64,000 nt of DNA from CAZWAP01 sp964632005 (GTDB lineage Bacteria; Planctomycetota; Phycisphaerae; Sedimentisphaerales; Anaerobacaceae): NCBI GenBank assembly GCA_964632005.1, contig CAZWAP010000003.1, positions 1 through 64,000 of the forward strand, in the 5' to 3' direction. Below are positions 16,137 through 24,580 of this stretch, piece by piece (the first letter of the stretch is position 1; each line of letters opens with the position of its first letter). The notes under the pieces were generated by a model. The model did no database searches. It was not told the DNA's origin and worked only from the letters and a program-made list of their open reading frames with translations. The position numbers and the translations under genes were made by a program.

Positions 16137-17094
16137 AGAGCACCTGCCAGGAGTACTTGGCGAGGAAGACGGCCGATCTGGCGACTTTTCTTGCTCCCTG
16201 GCGGAGTTTACGGCCGTCCGCGGTGACTAACGCGAAGGGTATGGTCAGCAGGCCTGTAAGGATGTGATAGATGTCCTGTAGTAGGGCGGCGGGCTTGAAG
16301 AGGATGTTGAAGAGGAGTACTGAGCGCGGTGGGTGGTGTTTTCTCAGAAACCTCAGCGCGCTTTTGAGCTTCATCAGGCGTCTTTCGACCGGTATCTGGG
16401 CGGCGGATCGGCCGGCGTTGTGGGTAATCCGGGCCGTCGGCGTGAAGACTATCCGCCAGCCGAGCTGCTTGAGACGATAGCAAAGGTCCACCTCTTCGTA
16501 GTACATAAAGAAGGCCTCGTCCATTCCGCCGAGTTCCTCAAGGACCGACCGCCTGGCCATTAGGGCGGCTCCCATCACCTGGTCGACGTCTTCCTGGTGG
16601 TCGTGCGTGAAATCTTTCATCAGCCATTTTCTGTGGTGACCGCGGAAGACAGGTATGAATCGGAATATGGTGTGGTGATGGAGGATGCCTCTCATTGTTG
16701 GGAAGCGCCGGGTTGACGGCTGGGTGGTGCCGTCCGGGTTCAGCAGCTTCGGGCCGCATATCCCGACGTCTTTGTTTTCATCCATAAATTTTATCAAGGC
16801 GTCCAGGGTGCCGTCGTGTACGATTGTATCGGGGTTCAGCAGCAGCACGTGCGATCCCCGGGCCTTTTTTATGCCGACGTTGTTTGCGGCGGCGAATCCC
16901 ATGTTTTGGTTGTTGGGGATAAGCATTACGCGTGGGAATAGATTCCTGACGGCTTCGGCGCTGCCGTCGGTGCTTGCATTGTCCACGACAATGACCTCGA
17001 ACTCTTCGGAGGGCGGGTTCTGCTCGATGGAGCGCAGGCACGCGAGCAGGTCGTCCTTGACGTTCCAGCTGACTATGACAATAGAGAGCTTCAT
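16126..17094 (-). CDS. Family 2 glycosyltransferase, WbbL-like rhamnosyltransferase class
   Basis: A 322-residue GT2 enzyme beginning with SIVIVSWNVKDDLLACLRSI and EVIVVDNASTDGS. The DxD-type motif lies in LLLNPDTIV, and the catalytic region contains MDEAFFMYYEEVDLCYRL, the ED-box typical of WbbL-like transferases. The last 80 residues are basic with a hydrophobic stretch (LLTIPFALVTA) and probably attach to the inner leaflet. The donor may be dTDP-rhamnose, by family habit and the rfb genes on the other strand. It is last in the lpxD-lpxI-kinase-GT2 run, 59 bp after the kinase gene. Confidence 0.87.
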   Translation of the reverse strand: MKLSIVIVSWNVKDDLLACLRSIEQNPPSEEFEVIVVDNASTDGSAEAVRNLFPRVMLIPNNQNMGFAAANNVGIKKARGSHVLLLNPDTIVHDGTLDALIKFMDENKDVGICGPKLLNPDGTTQPSTRRFPTMRGILHHHTIFRFIPVFRGHHRKWLMKDFTHDHQEDVDQVMGAALMARRSVLEELGGMDEAFFMYYEEVDLCYRLKQLGWRIVFTPTARITHNAGRSAAQIPVERRLMKLKSALRFLRKHHPPRSVLLFNILFKPAALLQDIYHILTGLLTIPFALVTADGRKLRQGARKVARSAVFLAKYSWQVLFRI

Positions 17095-17153
17095 TGCCTT
17101 TATGACGCTCCGTGCCGTGTGCCGGTATGTTTCAAAGATTCGTCCATTGGCTG

Positions 17154-18530
17154 TTACTCGGTGTGAACGAATTGCTCATTCAGCCGATCGATGCTCGCGG
17201 CGTCAGCGGCCCACCGTAGTTTACAAAACCACCTGCTTTTGTGGGCCTGCATGCTGTCCAGGTCTGTGAGCACAGGCCCGTTCTGCGTGATCAGGATGTT
17301 TGAGGGCTTTAGGTCTCCGTGTGTGATTCCGTATTTGCCGAGCTTTGCGATCAGCTGGAGGATTCGCTTGGTTGCGGCCAAGCGCTCTGCCTGGCTTATT
17401 TTTTTGTCGCGAAGGTAGTAGTAGAGCTTGCGGCCTTCGACGTATTCGGTCAGCAGGTACGAAGTCCAGACAAGGGGCCCCCTGCGCAGCTCGATATAGG
17501 CCATCGGTTTGGGAGTCGGTATGTTGAGTACTTCGAGCCTGTGTGCGTGGAGCCAGCCGTGTCTGGCGCGTGACCTCTTTATGGTGTGCCGCAGCGAATG
17601 GAAAATGCCCTTGTGATTGTAACGCTTTATCACGACGTCTCTGCTGTTCCAGGTCAGCCGGGATATGAAGCAGGTGTTGCCGTTCTTGAGGATTTGGCCT
17701 TTGCTCATCAGGTCGTCTATTTGTTTGATGAGTTGCCCGGGGTCAGCCGTGGCGCAGAATTCCCTTTTGAATACGGCCAGGTACGGGCCGGTCCTGATGC
17801 GCAGTTGCCGTTTACTCGTGCGCAGGCACTTACGCAGGGTCCTGCGGATAGTTCGTCTGGTGTGAAGCTCGATGTATCTGTGGATGTTTTGCTCGTCGCC
17901 CTCTTCGAGATTCCATCCGCGCTGCGCGAAGTACTCCCGACAGAGGCGTGAGATTGCGCGGTTGTCTTCGGCTGGCAGATAGCGGGCGAGCAGGGCCAGT
18001 TGCGAGGTGCTTTTTTTCCTGTCGAGCGGCCCGGGGAAAAACCTTATTTGTCCCGGGTCGAGCACGTATATCCGGTCTCCGGCGAGCATAAAGTTGTCGA
18101 GGTGCAAGTCTTCTTGTTTGATTCCTTTCTGGTGTTGCAGCGCGAGTTGACGGGCGAGTTTCAGCAGCAGGTCGATTTTTTGGTCTTTGTCAGCGGCAGC
18201 AAAGAGATCCCTCAAAGTGGGGCAGTTGGAGATTTTCTCGATAGCGATTGCCAGCCGGCCGTCTTGTGTCCTGCCGTAAAAGAGCGGGCGTGGCGCGGGG
18301 ACGCTGCGTTCGCGCAGACGCAGCAGGCCCTGCCATTCCCTCTTGAGTCTGCGGCTGGCACGTGCTTTTCCGGTGAAGACCTTAAGCACGATGCTTTTGC
18401 CTTTCCAGATAGCGTCGAATACCTCCCGGTTGCGTGGGATTACGCGCAAATGCTTGTTGCATATAACCTGCTCGGCCTGGCCGTCAGCAGCGGCGCATTG
18501 AATAGAGAGCTCAAATGGGAAGGTTGCCAT
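17154..18530 (-). CDS. Tandem WaaP/Kdo-kinase-like double kinase
   Basis: This 458-residue protein contains two eukaryotic-like kinase folds of the LPS-kinase type in one chain. The first (about 25-235) has Lys50 in SIVLKVF, a catalytic loop Asp141-LHLD-Asn146, and a metal site Asp158-Pro-Gly. The second (about 275-450) has Lys302 in VVIKRY, His-Gly-Asp406-LKPS-Asn411 and Asp423-Leu-Asp. Single-domain WaaP/KdkA enzymes of about 240-270 residues phosphorylate heptose or Kdo of the LPS core. Both halves keep their catalytic residues. The gene starts 6 bp after lpxI behind AAGAGAGG, so lipid A or core phosphorylation is the likely role. Confidence 0.8.
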   Translation of the reverse strand: MATFPFELSIQCAAADGQAEQVICNKHLRVIPRNREVFDAIWKGKSIVLKVFTGKARASRRLKREWQGLLRLRERSVPAPRPLFYGRTQDGRLAIAIEKISNCPTLRDLFAAADKDQKIDLLLKLARQLALQHQKGIKQEDLHLDNFMLAGDRIYVLDPGQIRFFPGPLDRKKSTSQLALLARYLPAEDNRAISRLCREYFAQRGWNLEEGDEQNIHRYIELHTRRTIRRTLRKCLRTSKRQLRIRTGPYLAVFKREFCATADPGQLIKQIDDLMSKGQILKNGNTCFISRLTWNSRDVVIKRYNHKGIFHSLRHTIKRSRARHGWLHAHRLEVLNIPTPKPMAYIELRRGPLVWTSYLLTEYVEGRKLYYYLRDKKISQAERLAATKRILQLIAKLGKYGITHGDLKPSNILITQNGPVLTDLDSMQAHKSRWFCKLRWAADAASIDRLNEQFVHTE

Positions 18531-18536
18531 CCTCTC

Positions 18537-19421
18537 TTAGTCCTGGTTAGGGTCGCTCGTGCCCGCCTGGTGTCCGAGGATCGCTATGCCCAGTTGATTG
18601 GCGAGCCTTATGGTTTCGGGCTTGTCGATGATTATTGTCCTGCCCGCCTCCACGACCAGGCACTTGCTTCCATTCGCCGCGAGACTTTTGATTGTGTCCG
18701 GCCCGACGCAGGGGACGTCCAGCCGCATATCCTGGTCAGACCTGGATGCCTTCGCAAGTGTCCAGTTGCCCGACCTGCAGAGGCTGCCGGCCCGCTCTAT
18801 CATCGCTTTGGTTCCCTCTATTGCCTCAACGGCGATGACCTCTTTTTCCTTGACGGCAACGGCCTGGCCTATTCCCAGGTCCGCGAGTTTCTTGGCCATT
18901 ACCCAGCCGAATTCTGCGTCACCGGCCGTGGATGGGCCTGGTGCCGTCTTTGTCATAAGGCCCTCGGTAGCGAGGTGTTCCTTGCAGTACATAGTCGAGT
19001 TCTCCAATATTATTCCGCCGCTGGCCAGCTCATCGGCCAGAGCTGCCAGCAGTACGTGCGAAGCCCTGCTCTTGCCCCGGAGGCGCCAATAGTAGATCCT
19101 GAATCCTCTCCAGTCGGGCAGGTATCGGACGATGCGCCAGGGGCTGTAGAGTTTACTCTTGGCGACCCTGCCGACCATAATGGTTCTGGTGACGCCGTGT
19201 TTTTTGAGTTTGCGTATCCAGGAGCCTGGCCGGGCGATTGCTGCCCTGTAGAAGGCATCGACGTGGTTGGCCAGGTCGGCTTCAGGGGAGCCGCCGAGGC
19301 CCACGCAGATTACGCGCAGCCCGGCCTTTTTCGCACCGGCTGCAACAAGAAGGGGCAGTCTGCCGGCCCCAGCTATTAACCCGAGGACATCTGGATCGCC
19401 CATAACCGAATACGCCGTCAC
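18537..19421 (-). CDS. lpxI: LpxI-family UDP-2,3-diacylglucosamine pyrophosphatase
   Basis: LpxI hydrolyses UDP-2,3-diacylglucosamine to lipid X plus UMP, replacing LpxH in many non-gammaproteobacterial diderms. The 294-residue chain shows the family's N-terminal domain (LGLIAGAGRLPLLVAAGAKKAG) and the C-terminal DUF1009 core (GIGQAVAVKEKEVIAVEAIEGTKAMIERAG, then LDVPCVGPDTIKSLA). The GTG start at 19421 overlaps the lpxD stop as GTGA, implying coupling. An in-frame ATG lies six codons later but lacks a ribosome-binding site. Adjacent lpxD strongly supports the lipid A assignment. Confidence 0.93.
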   Translation of the reverse strand: MTAYSVMGDPDVLGLIAGAGRLPLLVAAGAKKAGLRVICVGLGGSPEADLANHVDAFYRAAIARPGSWIRKLKKHGVTRTIMVGRVAKSKLYSPWRIVRYLPDWRGFRIYYWRLRGKSRASHVLLAALADELASGGIILENSTMYCKEHLATEGLMTKTAPGPSTAGDAEFGWVMAKKLADLGIGQAVAVKEKEVIAVEAIEGTKAMIERAGSLCRSGNWTLAKASRSDQDMRLDVPCVGPDTIKSLAANGSKCLVVEAGRTIIIDKPETIRLANQLGIAILGHQAGTSDPNQD

Positions 19422-20479
19422 TGCTCGTTCGGCTCCTCGCCGTCTGGTTCGGCACCGGTGGTGAGCTGTTCGAGCTGGTTCTGAAGATTTCGAATATTCT
19501 GGCGCATTTCCGGGAGGTACTGGATCATGCCGTAGGCGCGTCTACCCTGGCCGGCCTCTATGGCCGGGGCGCCAAGCACGACCTTGCCGTCGGGGACATT
19601 GTTGATTACGCCGGCCTTTGCGGCGATAGTGACGTTGTTGCCGATGGTGATATGGCCAACTATGCCGACCTGCCCGCCGATGATGCAGTGGTGTCCGATG
19701 GTGGTTGAGCCGGCGATCCCTACCTGGGCCACGAGCAGGCAGTGGGCGCCGATCTTTGTGCCGTGGCCCACTGCGATCAGGTCGCCGAGCTTACTGCCCT
19801 GGCCGATAACGGTATCTCCGAGCGTGCCGCGCTCGACGCCGCAGCAGGCACCAATTTCCACATCGTCTTCGATTACCACGGTTCCGATTTGGGGTATCTT
19901 GTGGTGCATACCCTTGTGGCTGGCGTACCCGAAGCCGTCCTCGCCTATCGTCGAGTTGGCGTTGATGATTACGCGGTTGCCGAGCTTACATCCATCGTAT
20001 ATGGTCACGTTGGGATATATTATACTGTCGTTGCCGATCTGGACGCCCTGGCCGATATACGCGCCGGGGTAAATAATGCAGCCGTCACCGACTCTTGCGT
20101 CATCGGCGATCACGACAAAATCGTGGATGTGGCAGTCGGCGCCGATCTTGGCGCTGTCGGCGATGGATGCCCGGGGGCTGATCCCTACTTTCTTGTGTTT
20201 GCGGTGTCCGTGCAGGAGTACCATAACCTGCATAAAGGCGTAATAAGGGTCTTCGGCGACGAGCAATGGGACCGATACGTTGGGGGTTTCCTGGCCGACT
20301 ATTACAGCGCTTGCCTTGGTTGTCCGCAGCTGTTTTTCGTATCTTCGGTTGGTAAGGAAGCTGATATCTCCCTTTTCGGCCCTGCCAAGCGTTGAGGCCG
20401 ACTTGATTATGACATTCGGATCACCAATGACCCTCCCTTCAACGTACTTGGCCAGTTCGCCTAATGTTTTTTGTTGCAT
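19418..20479 (-). CDS. lpxD: UDP-3-O-acyl-glucosamine N-acyltransferase
   Basis: LpxD adds the N-linked acyl chain from acyl-ACP in lipid A synthesis. The N-terminal uridine-binding domain (about 1-100: LGELAKYVEGRVIGDPNV…GDISFLTN) is followed by a long left-handed beta-helix of hexapeptide repeats. The catalytic His lies in IGHHCIIGGQ, with AVGHGTKIG alongside. A C-terminal helix follows (MIQYLPEMRQNIRNLQNQLEQL), then a polar tail. Length 353 is normal. It is first in the minus-strand run lpxD-lpxI-kinase-GT2. Confidence 0.96.
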   Translation of the reverse strand: MQQKTLGELAKYVEGRVIGDPNVIIKSASTLGRAEKGDISFLTNRRYEKQLRTTKASAVIVGQETPNVSVPLLVAEDPYYAFMQVMVLLHGHRKHKKVGISPRASIADSAKIGADCHIHDFVVIADDARVGDGCIIYPGAYIGQGVQIGNDSIIYPNVTIYDGCKLGNRVIINANSTIGEDGFGYASHKGMHHKIPQIGTVVIEDDVEIGACCGVERGTLGDTVIGQGSKLGDLIAVGHGTKIGAHCLLVAQVGIAGSTTIGHHCIIGGQVGIVGHITIGNNVTIAAKAGVINNVPDGKVVLGAPAIEAGQGRRAYGMIQYLPEMRQNIRNLQNQLEQLTTGAEPDGEEPNEQ

Positions 20480-20766
20480 ATAAATGCCCCTGCAAGAACC
20501 TGGTCAATACTAATAGTGCAGTTCGATTTTCCGCCTGCTACGGCCGGTCGAGCATACAAATTATAGCAATGTGCCGGCGCTAATCAATACCGGGCTGGGG
20601 CGAAAGTGGCGGGGCGAGGGCCTGAGGCGGATTGCAGGTGCAAGAGGCCGGTGTAGCCTGCGGCGTAGCCGGCGATAGGCTGTCCTGCGGATGGAGCTGG
20701 GGCTGGTTGGACGAGCATAAAGTGCAGCGGCGGGGCGGTTCGCCTGAGCAGTGTACCGCGAGTTTG

Positions 20767-21840
20767 TCAGAGCCTGTTTTCGCTGGCGGCCAGCGCAGCC
20801 AAGACCCTGTGCTGGGCCCTGGGCGACGGTTGCTTGCTGAATGTTCGAGGGCTGTTCTTGAAAGTAGTTACGTTCGGCCCGACCGGCCCATAAAGGCAGG
20901 GGTTGGTCGGTCCGAACAGGGCGAATGTTCTGACTCCGAGGCTGGCGGCCAGATGGGTTATGCCGCTGTCGTTGCCTATGAATGCGCCGGCACAACTGAG
21001 CAATTGCAGCACTTCCAGAAGTGATACGCCGGCCAGGCAATTCGAACAGCTCTCTAATTTTTTGATAGCCGGCCTGCCAAGCCTTTCCATCTCGGCGGGT
21101 CCCAGGAGGAAAAGTACCTGTTCGTCGCGCCGGATAAGTTCTTCGGCGATGGCGAGGAAATTGTCAATGTGCCAGCACTTTCCGAGGCCTCCGCTGCCGG
21201 GATGGATTACGACGGGCTTTCTATCCGGGTCAAGGCCGGCCTCTTTAGTCAGGGCCCTGCCTTTGTCGATGTCTGTTCGAGTCGGCCTGATGAGCGGTTG
21301 TTCGAGCCAGTTTGCCCGGGGCGGTGATGATAGGCCCGTTTGCGTGATGAACTGTTGGGTGTAGAACTCCGTTAGATGGCCGGAGAAGTTGGCGGGCGGC
21401 TTCATGCTCAGGGTTACGACCTCGGAACTGCCGCTGCAATTTGCGGTGTAAATAAGGTTGTGCTCGAAGTCACTGCCCGGTTCGCCGAGGAAGGTTGCGA
21501 TCCAGGCGTAGCCGGTGAAAACGCTTATGAGGGGGTCGCGGTCGGCCAGGTCGAAGTGTCGGCTGTTTACGAACAGCCGGTGGAGGTCCACCGAATCGAT
21601 GGATGTGACCGAGTCGATGGAGCTTCGGCCGGGCAAGAACCCGATGTACTCGGTGTGCCCGAGCATGTCGATTCCGCCCAGGTTGAGGGTTTCCTTCATA
21701 AATGCGGCCAGCGGCAGCGCCAGGATACTATCGCCGATCGCGCCGGGCTGGATGATCAAGCCGCGCTGCGCCTTGCGGGCGGCCTCGGCGCCTTCCTCCC
21801 GCAGCAGCTCCAGGATGTCGTCCTGTTTGCGAATGACCAT
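20767..21840 (-). CDS. Family 9 glycosyltransferase (ADP-heptose:LPS heptosyltransferase-like)
   Basis: A 357-residue GT-B enzyme of the heptosyltransferase family that extends the LPS inner core. The N-terminal strand-loop is GLIIQPGAIGDSILALPL. The donor-binding half has PVVIHPGSGGLGKCW, LLGPAEMER and the signature GAFIGNDSGITHLAASLGVRTFALFGPTNP. The start at 21840 (MVIRKQDD…) is preferred because upstream codons run back into the XerC terminator zone. It stands alone between that terminator and lpxD, consistent with the envelope theme, although heptose as donor is inferred. Confidence 0.87.
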   Translation of the reverse strand: MVIRKQDDILELLREEGAEAARKAQRGLIIQPGAIGDSILALPLAAFMKETLNLGGIDMLGHTEYIGFLPGRSSIDSVTSIDSVDLHRLFVNSRHFDLADRDPLISVFTGYAWIATFLGEPGSDFEHNLIYTANCSGSSEVVTLSMKPPANFSGHLTEFYTQQFITQTGLSSPPRANWLEQPLIRPTRTDIDKGRALTKEAGLDPDRKPVVIHPGSGGLGKCWHIDNFLAIAEELIRRDEQVLFLLGPAEMERLGRPAIKKLESCSNCLAGVSLLEVLQLLSCAGAFIGNDSGITHLAASLGVRTFALFGPTNPCLYGPVGPNVTTFKNSPRTFSKQPSPRAQHRVLAALAASENRL

Positions 21841-21937
21841 AAACAGAGTATAGCCCGGCGGCGGCTGGCAGGGCAACGGAAAAACGCGCGGGTCTTTTCG
21901 AAACGGGCCGAGCAAGCTCAGCGGGCGCGGCCAGATA

Positions 21938-21968
21938 TAAAAAAAAAGGCCGCTGCGAGCAGCGGCCT
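21938..21968 (-). terminator. Rho-independent terminator after xerC
   Basis: Read on the minus strand, a perfect 9-bp GC-rich stem (AGGCCGCTG/CAGCGGCCT) with a CTCG tetraloop is followed directly by nine T residues. It begins 20 bases after the xerC stop and separates xerC from the GT9 gene. Confidence 0.9.
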
Positions 21969-21987
21969 ATTCCGCCGTGGGGTCGGT

Positions 21988-23010
21988 TCAGTTATTCAGC
22001 GGGTGGCCCGGCTGGTCGGTTTCGCGGGGGTGAGAGCCTTCGTATATCTTCTTTAGCTTTGCGGTGCTCAGATGTGTATAGATCTGGGTGGTGGAGAGGG
22101 ACTGATGGCCGAGCAATTCCTGAACGCTTCGCAGGTCTGCGCCGTTGTTGAGCATATGGGTGGCGAAGCTGTGTCTCAGGGTGTGGGGGCTGATGGACGG
22201 GTCGAGTCCAGCCATCTTGAGGTACTTGTCCATCTTGCGGCGTACGCTTCGGGTGCTGAGGCGTTTGCCGTGCTTGTTGACAAAGAGAACCTTTGAGTCG
22301 AAGTTGCTGTTGTTCTGGGCGCGTTTGTTTCTGTATTCCATATAGCGCTGGATCGTCTGCAGTGCCGAGGAGCTTATCGGGGCGATTCTTTCCTTTTTGC
22401 CCTTGCCCCTGATGTGGACGACCTCGCCGAGGAAGTCGATGTCGTTCATATTGAGCGCGACGAGCTCGCTGACCCTTATGCCGGTGCTGTAAAGGGTTTC
22501 GAGGATGGCCCTATCCCTGGCCCCAAGCCAGTTGTCGGTAGGGGGGGTCTCGAGCAATCTCTTGACTTCTTCGTAGTCGAGGAATCGCGGCAGTTTTTTC
22601 TCCTGCTTGGGGGTTCTGATCGCAGCTACCGGGTTGTCGGTGATTTCGTTTCTTTTGACGAGGAACTTGTAGAAGCTTCGCAGGGTGGCGAGCTTGCGTG
22701 CGATGGTGGCCTTGGAATACTGTTTTTCGTTGAGATGTGCAAGGTAAGCCCTGACGGCATTGACGTCGGCACCGAGTAGGAGGGGGTCGATGTCGGTGGC
22801 TGCCTGGGTTGCGAGGGCTGTTGCTGGGCCTGCGGGGCCGTCATGCACTGAAACGTGGTCGAGCTCGACCTGGCGTTCGGCGGAGGTTTGAAGCAGGAAC
22901 TGGCCGAACTGGCTGAGGTCCGCCCCGTAACACTTTGCGGTATGTTCGGAGAAGCGCTTTTCAAATTTCAAGTAATCCAGGAACTTGTGGATAATTGTGC
23001 TGTTTTCCAT
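21988..23010 (-). CDS. xerC: Tyrosine recombinase XerC/XerD
   Basis: A site-specific recombinase expected to resolve chromosome dimers. The N-terminal SAM-like domain (FLDYLKFEKRFSEHTAKCYGADL) precedes the catalytic domain. All active-site residues are present: Arg in TGIRVSEL, Lys in RGKGKKER, His-x2-Arg in HTLRHSF, His in LGHQS, and Tyr in TTQIYTH. An extra loop of about 25-30 Ala/Gly/Pro-rich residues sits inside the N-terminal domain (around VHDGPAGPATALATQ), making 340 residues against about 300. The ATG at 23010 matches the family start. No mobile element accompanies it. Confidence 0.9.
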   Translation of the reverse strand: MENSTIIHKFLDYLKFEKRFSEHTAKCYGADLSQFGQFLLQTSAERQVELDHVSVHDGPAGPATALATQAATDIDPLLLGADVNAVRAYLAHLNEKQYSKATIARKLATLRSFYKFLVKRNEITDNPVAAIRTPKQEKKLPRFLDYEEVKRLLETPPTDNWLGARDRAILETLYSTGIRVSELVALNMNDIDFLGEVVHIRGKGKKERIAPISSSALQTIQRYMEYRNKRAQNNSNFDSKVLFVNKHGKRLSTRSVRRKMDKYLKMAGLDPSISPHTLRHSFATHMLNNGADLRSVQELLGHQSLSTTQIYTHLSTAKLKKIYEGSHPRETDQPGHPLNN

Positions 23011-23113
23011 AATCCAACCTATCTTCAATTTTGTGGTAAGTTCTTGCTTGGCATCCGAAACTCTATCACTTGCTGAGTCCTTTCGGTTGTACTGCGACAG
23101 ACGGCACAGCGGA

Positions 23114-23353
23114 TTAATTGGCCGGTACCTGTGCGTCCGAGTTCTCGCCAAGGAGCTGATCGGCCTGCCCTATGAGAGACTGGGTCAGCTTGAAGCTGAG
23201 CACGGCTGCGTCAAACCAATCAAAGTCGGTGCGTTGGTCTTTGGCCTGGTCGATCAAGGCGTCGAGGAGGTCGTCTTCGTGTCCGGCTTCGTAGCGGAAG
23301 ATAAACTTCTCGGTGCCCTTGTTCAGTACAAGCTGTCGCTTTGCATTCTCCAT
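23114..23353 (-). CDS. Conserved-looking hypothetical protein, 79 aa
   Basis: A small acidic soluble protein starting MENAKRQLVLNKGTEKFIFRY and containing DLLDALIDQAKDQRTDFDWFDAAVLSFKL. Composition (balanced charges, hydrophobic periodicity, few Arg/Pro/Ser runs) is that of a real protein. The text fits a helical fold, and I have the impression that similar short proteins occur in other planctomycetes. No function is known to me. It lies 103 bp upstream of xerC on the same strand and could share its transcript. Confidence 0.65.
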   Translation of the reverse strand: MENAKRQLVLNKGTEKFIFRYEAGHEDDLLDALIDQAKDQRTDFDWFDAAVLSFKLTQSLIGQADQLLGENSDAQVPAN

Positions 23354-23619
23354 TTCTCAGCGAGCCTCAATAAAGGGAGGATAGACGTCCTTATAGCCTT
23401 CGTTCGGACGGCTGCCCTCTGTGCGGTCGTATATGCGCCGGCGTGCAGGGTGGCCCTACGTAGTTTGCTATACGCCAGCTTCCTCAACTGAGACGCTAAA
23501 ATCAACAGTTTGGAAAACGCCACAAGGGTTTTATCGGCGAATAGGATGTCTGGCTTTACAAAATAGGACGTTAATATTAGGGAGATTTGCCGGAGATTTG
23601 GGGCCTCGGCGAGGGCCTC

Positions 23620-24573
23620 TCAGGCGGTATTAGAGCTGTTTCGGACGGCCTCGTAAAAGGTGATCTTGTTTTTCCGGTAGGAGCTGATCAGGCCTGATCG
23701 CCGCAGGCTGGCAAGGTACCTGCGCGCCAGGTCGGGGTGGATTGCAAGGGCTGTGCATATCTCGGCGAGAGAACAGGGCCTGCGTTCCAGCATTGAAAAG
23801 ACGTAATGGGGGTTTGTTGTGCGCTTCTTGGGAGGCCGGCCAGCTGGGAACTCGGCGATTACTTCGCACTTTGGGCCGAGCCTGGCAGCGATCCTGTGGA
23901 GCCTTTTGAGCGGGACAGCCTTGATACCGGGCACGGCTGTAGGGCGGACCGCGGTGTTGAGATGGACCTTGTCGGGGCCGATCCGCTCTACTAAGGCCTT
24001 GATGTCGGCGATTTGCTTGCTATCAGTGTTTAGACCGTCGAGAAGGAATACTTCGAGCCATATCTGGCCGCTAAATTGCTTTCTGAATTCGACGAGCCCC
24101 GAGACGAGCTTTTCAATACTAATATCGGGATGGGGCCGATTTATTGTGCGGTAGGTGCGCTCCTCGGCGGCGTCAAGCGATGGGATGACCAGGTCAGCAT
24201 AACAGCAGTCTTTTCTGACCTCTGGCCTGTAGAACAGGGTGCCGTTTGTCAGGACAGCCAGTGGGATGTCGGTTATGCCGCGGGCTCGTCTGAGGATTTC
24301 ACCGAGCTGGGAGTTGAGGGTGGGTTCGCCGGAGCCTGCAAAGGTTATAAAATCGGCTTCGAGGCCGTCGGCCAGGGTTGCCGAGAGTTCTGCAAGGACG
24401 TCTTCTGCGGGGACCCACCTTCGTCGTCGGAGGGTGGTTCGGCCGGTGCTGCCGAGCTGGCAATAGACGCAGTCCTGGGTGCAGACCTTGTAGGGGACGA
24501 TGTCGACTCCCAGGCTTCTGCCGAGCCTTCGGGAACTTACAGGGCCGTAAATGTACTTGGGTTGGTTGGGCAT
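23620..24573 (-). CDS. Radical SAM protein with C-terminal winged-helix-like region
   Basis: A 317-residue radical SAM enzyme. The cluster-binding motif Cys-x3-Cys-x2-Cys is CTQDCVYC near residue 32, preceded by YGPVSSRRLGRSLGVD, the opening of the COG0731-like family. FAGSGEPTLNS is the GGE-like SAM-binding motif. The last 70 residues (SLAEICTALAIHPDLARRYLASLRRSGLI) read as a winged helix. The substrate is unknown. It begins 7 bp after the kdsA stop and probably belongs to the leuS-to-kdsA transcript. It does not look like a sulfatase-maturing enzyme. Confidence 0.83.
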   Translation of the reverse strand: MPNQPKYIYGPVSSRRLGRSLGVDIVPYKVCTQDCVYCQLGSTGRTTLRRRRWVPAEDVLAELSATLADGLEADFITFAGSGEPTLNSQLGEILRRARGITDIPLAVLTNGTLFYRPEVRKDCCYADLVIPSLDAAEERTYRTINRPHPDISIEKLVSGLVEFRKQFSGQIWLEVFLLDGLNTDSKQIADIKALVERIGPDKVHLNTAVRPTAVPGIKAVPLKRLHRIAARLGPKCEVIAEFPAGRPPKKRTTNPHYVFSMLERRPCSLAEICTALAIHPDLARRYLASLRRSGLISSYRKNKITFYEAVRNSSNTA

Positions 24574-24580
24574 ATTGGCA

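Noticed and set aside
18000..19379. 459-codon open frame antisense to lpxI and the double kinase
   Set aside because: It crosses the boundary of two overlapping-theme genes with clear motifs on the minus strand; this is a GC-bias artefact.
23323..23523. 66-codon minus-strand ORF overlapping the 79-aa gene
   Set aside because: It overlaps the better-supported gene in another frame, and its Leu/Arg/Ala-rich composition resembles chance translation.
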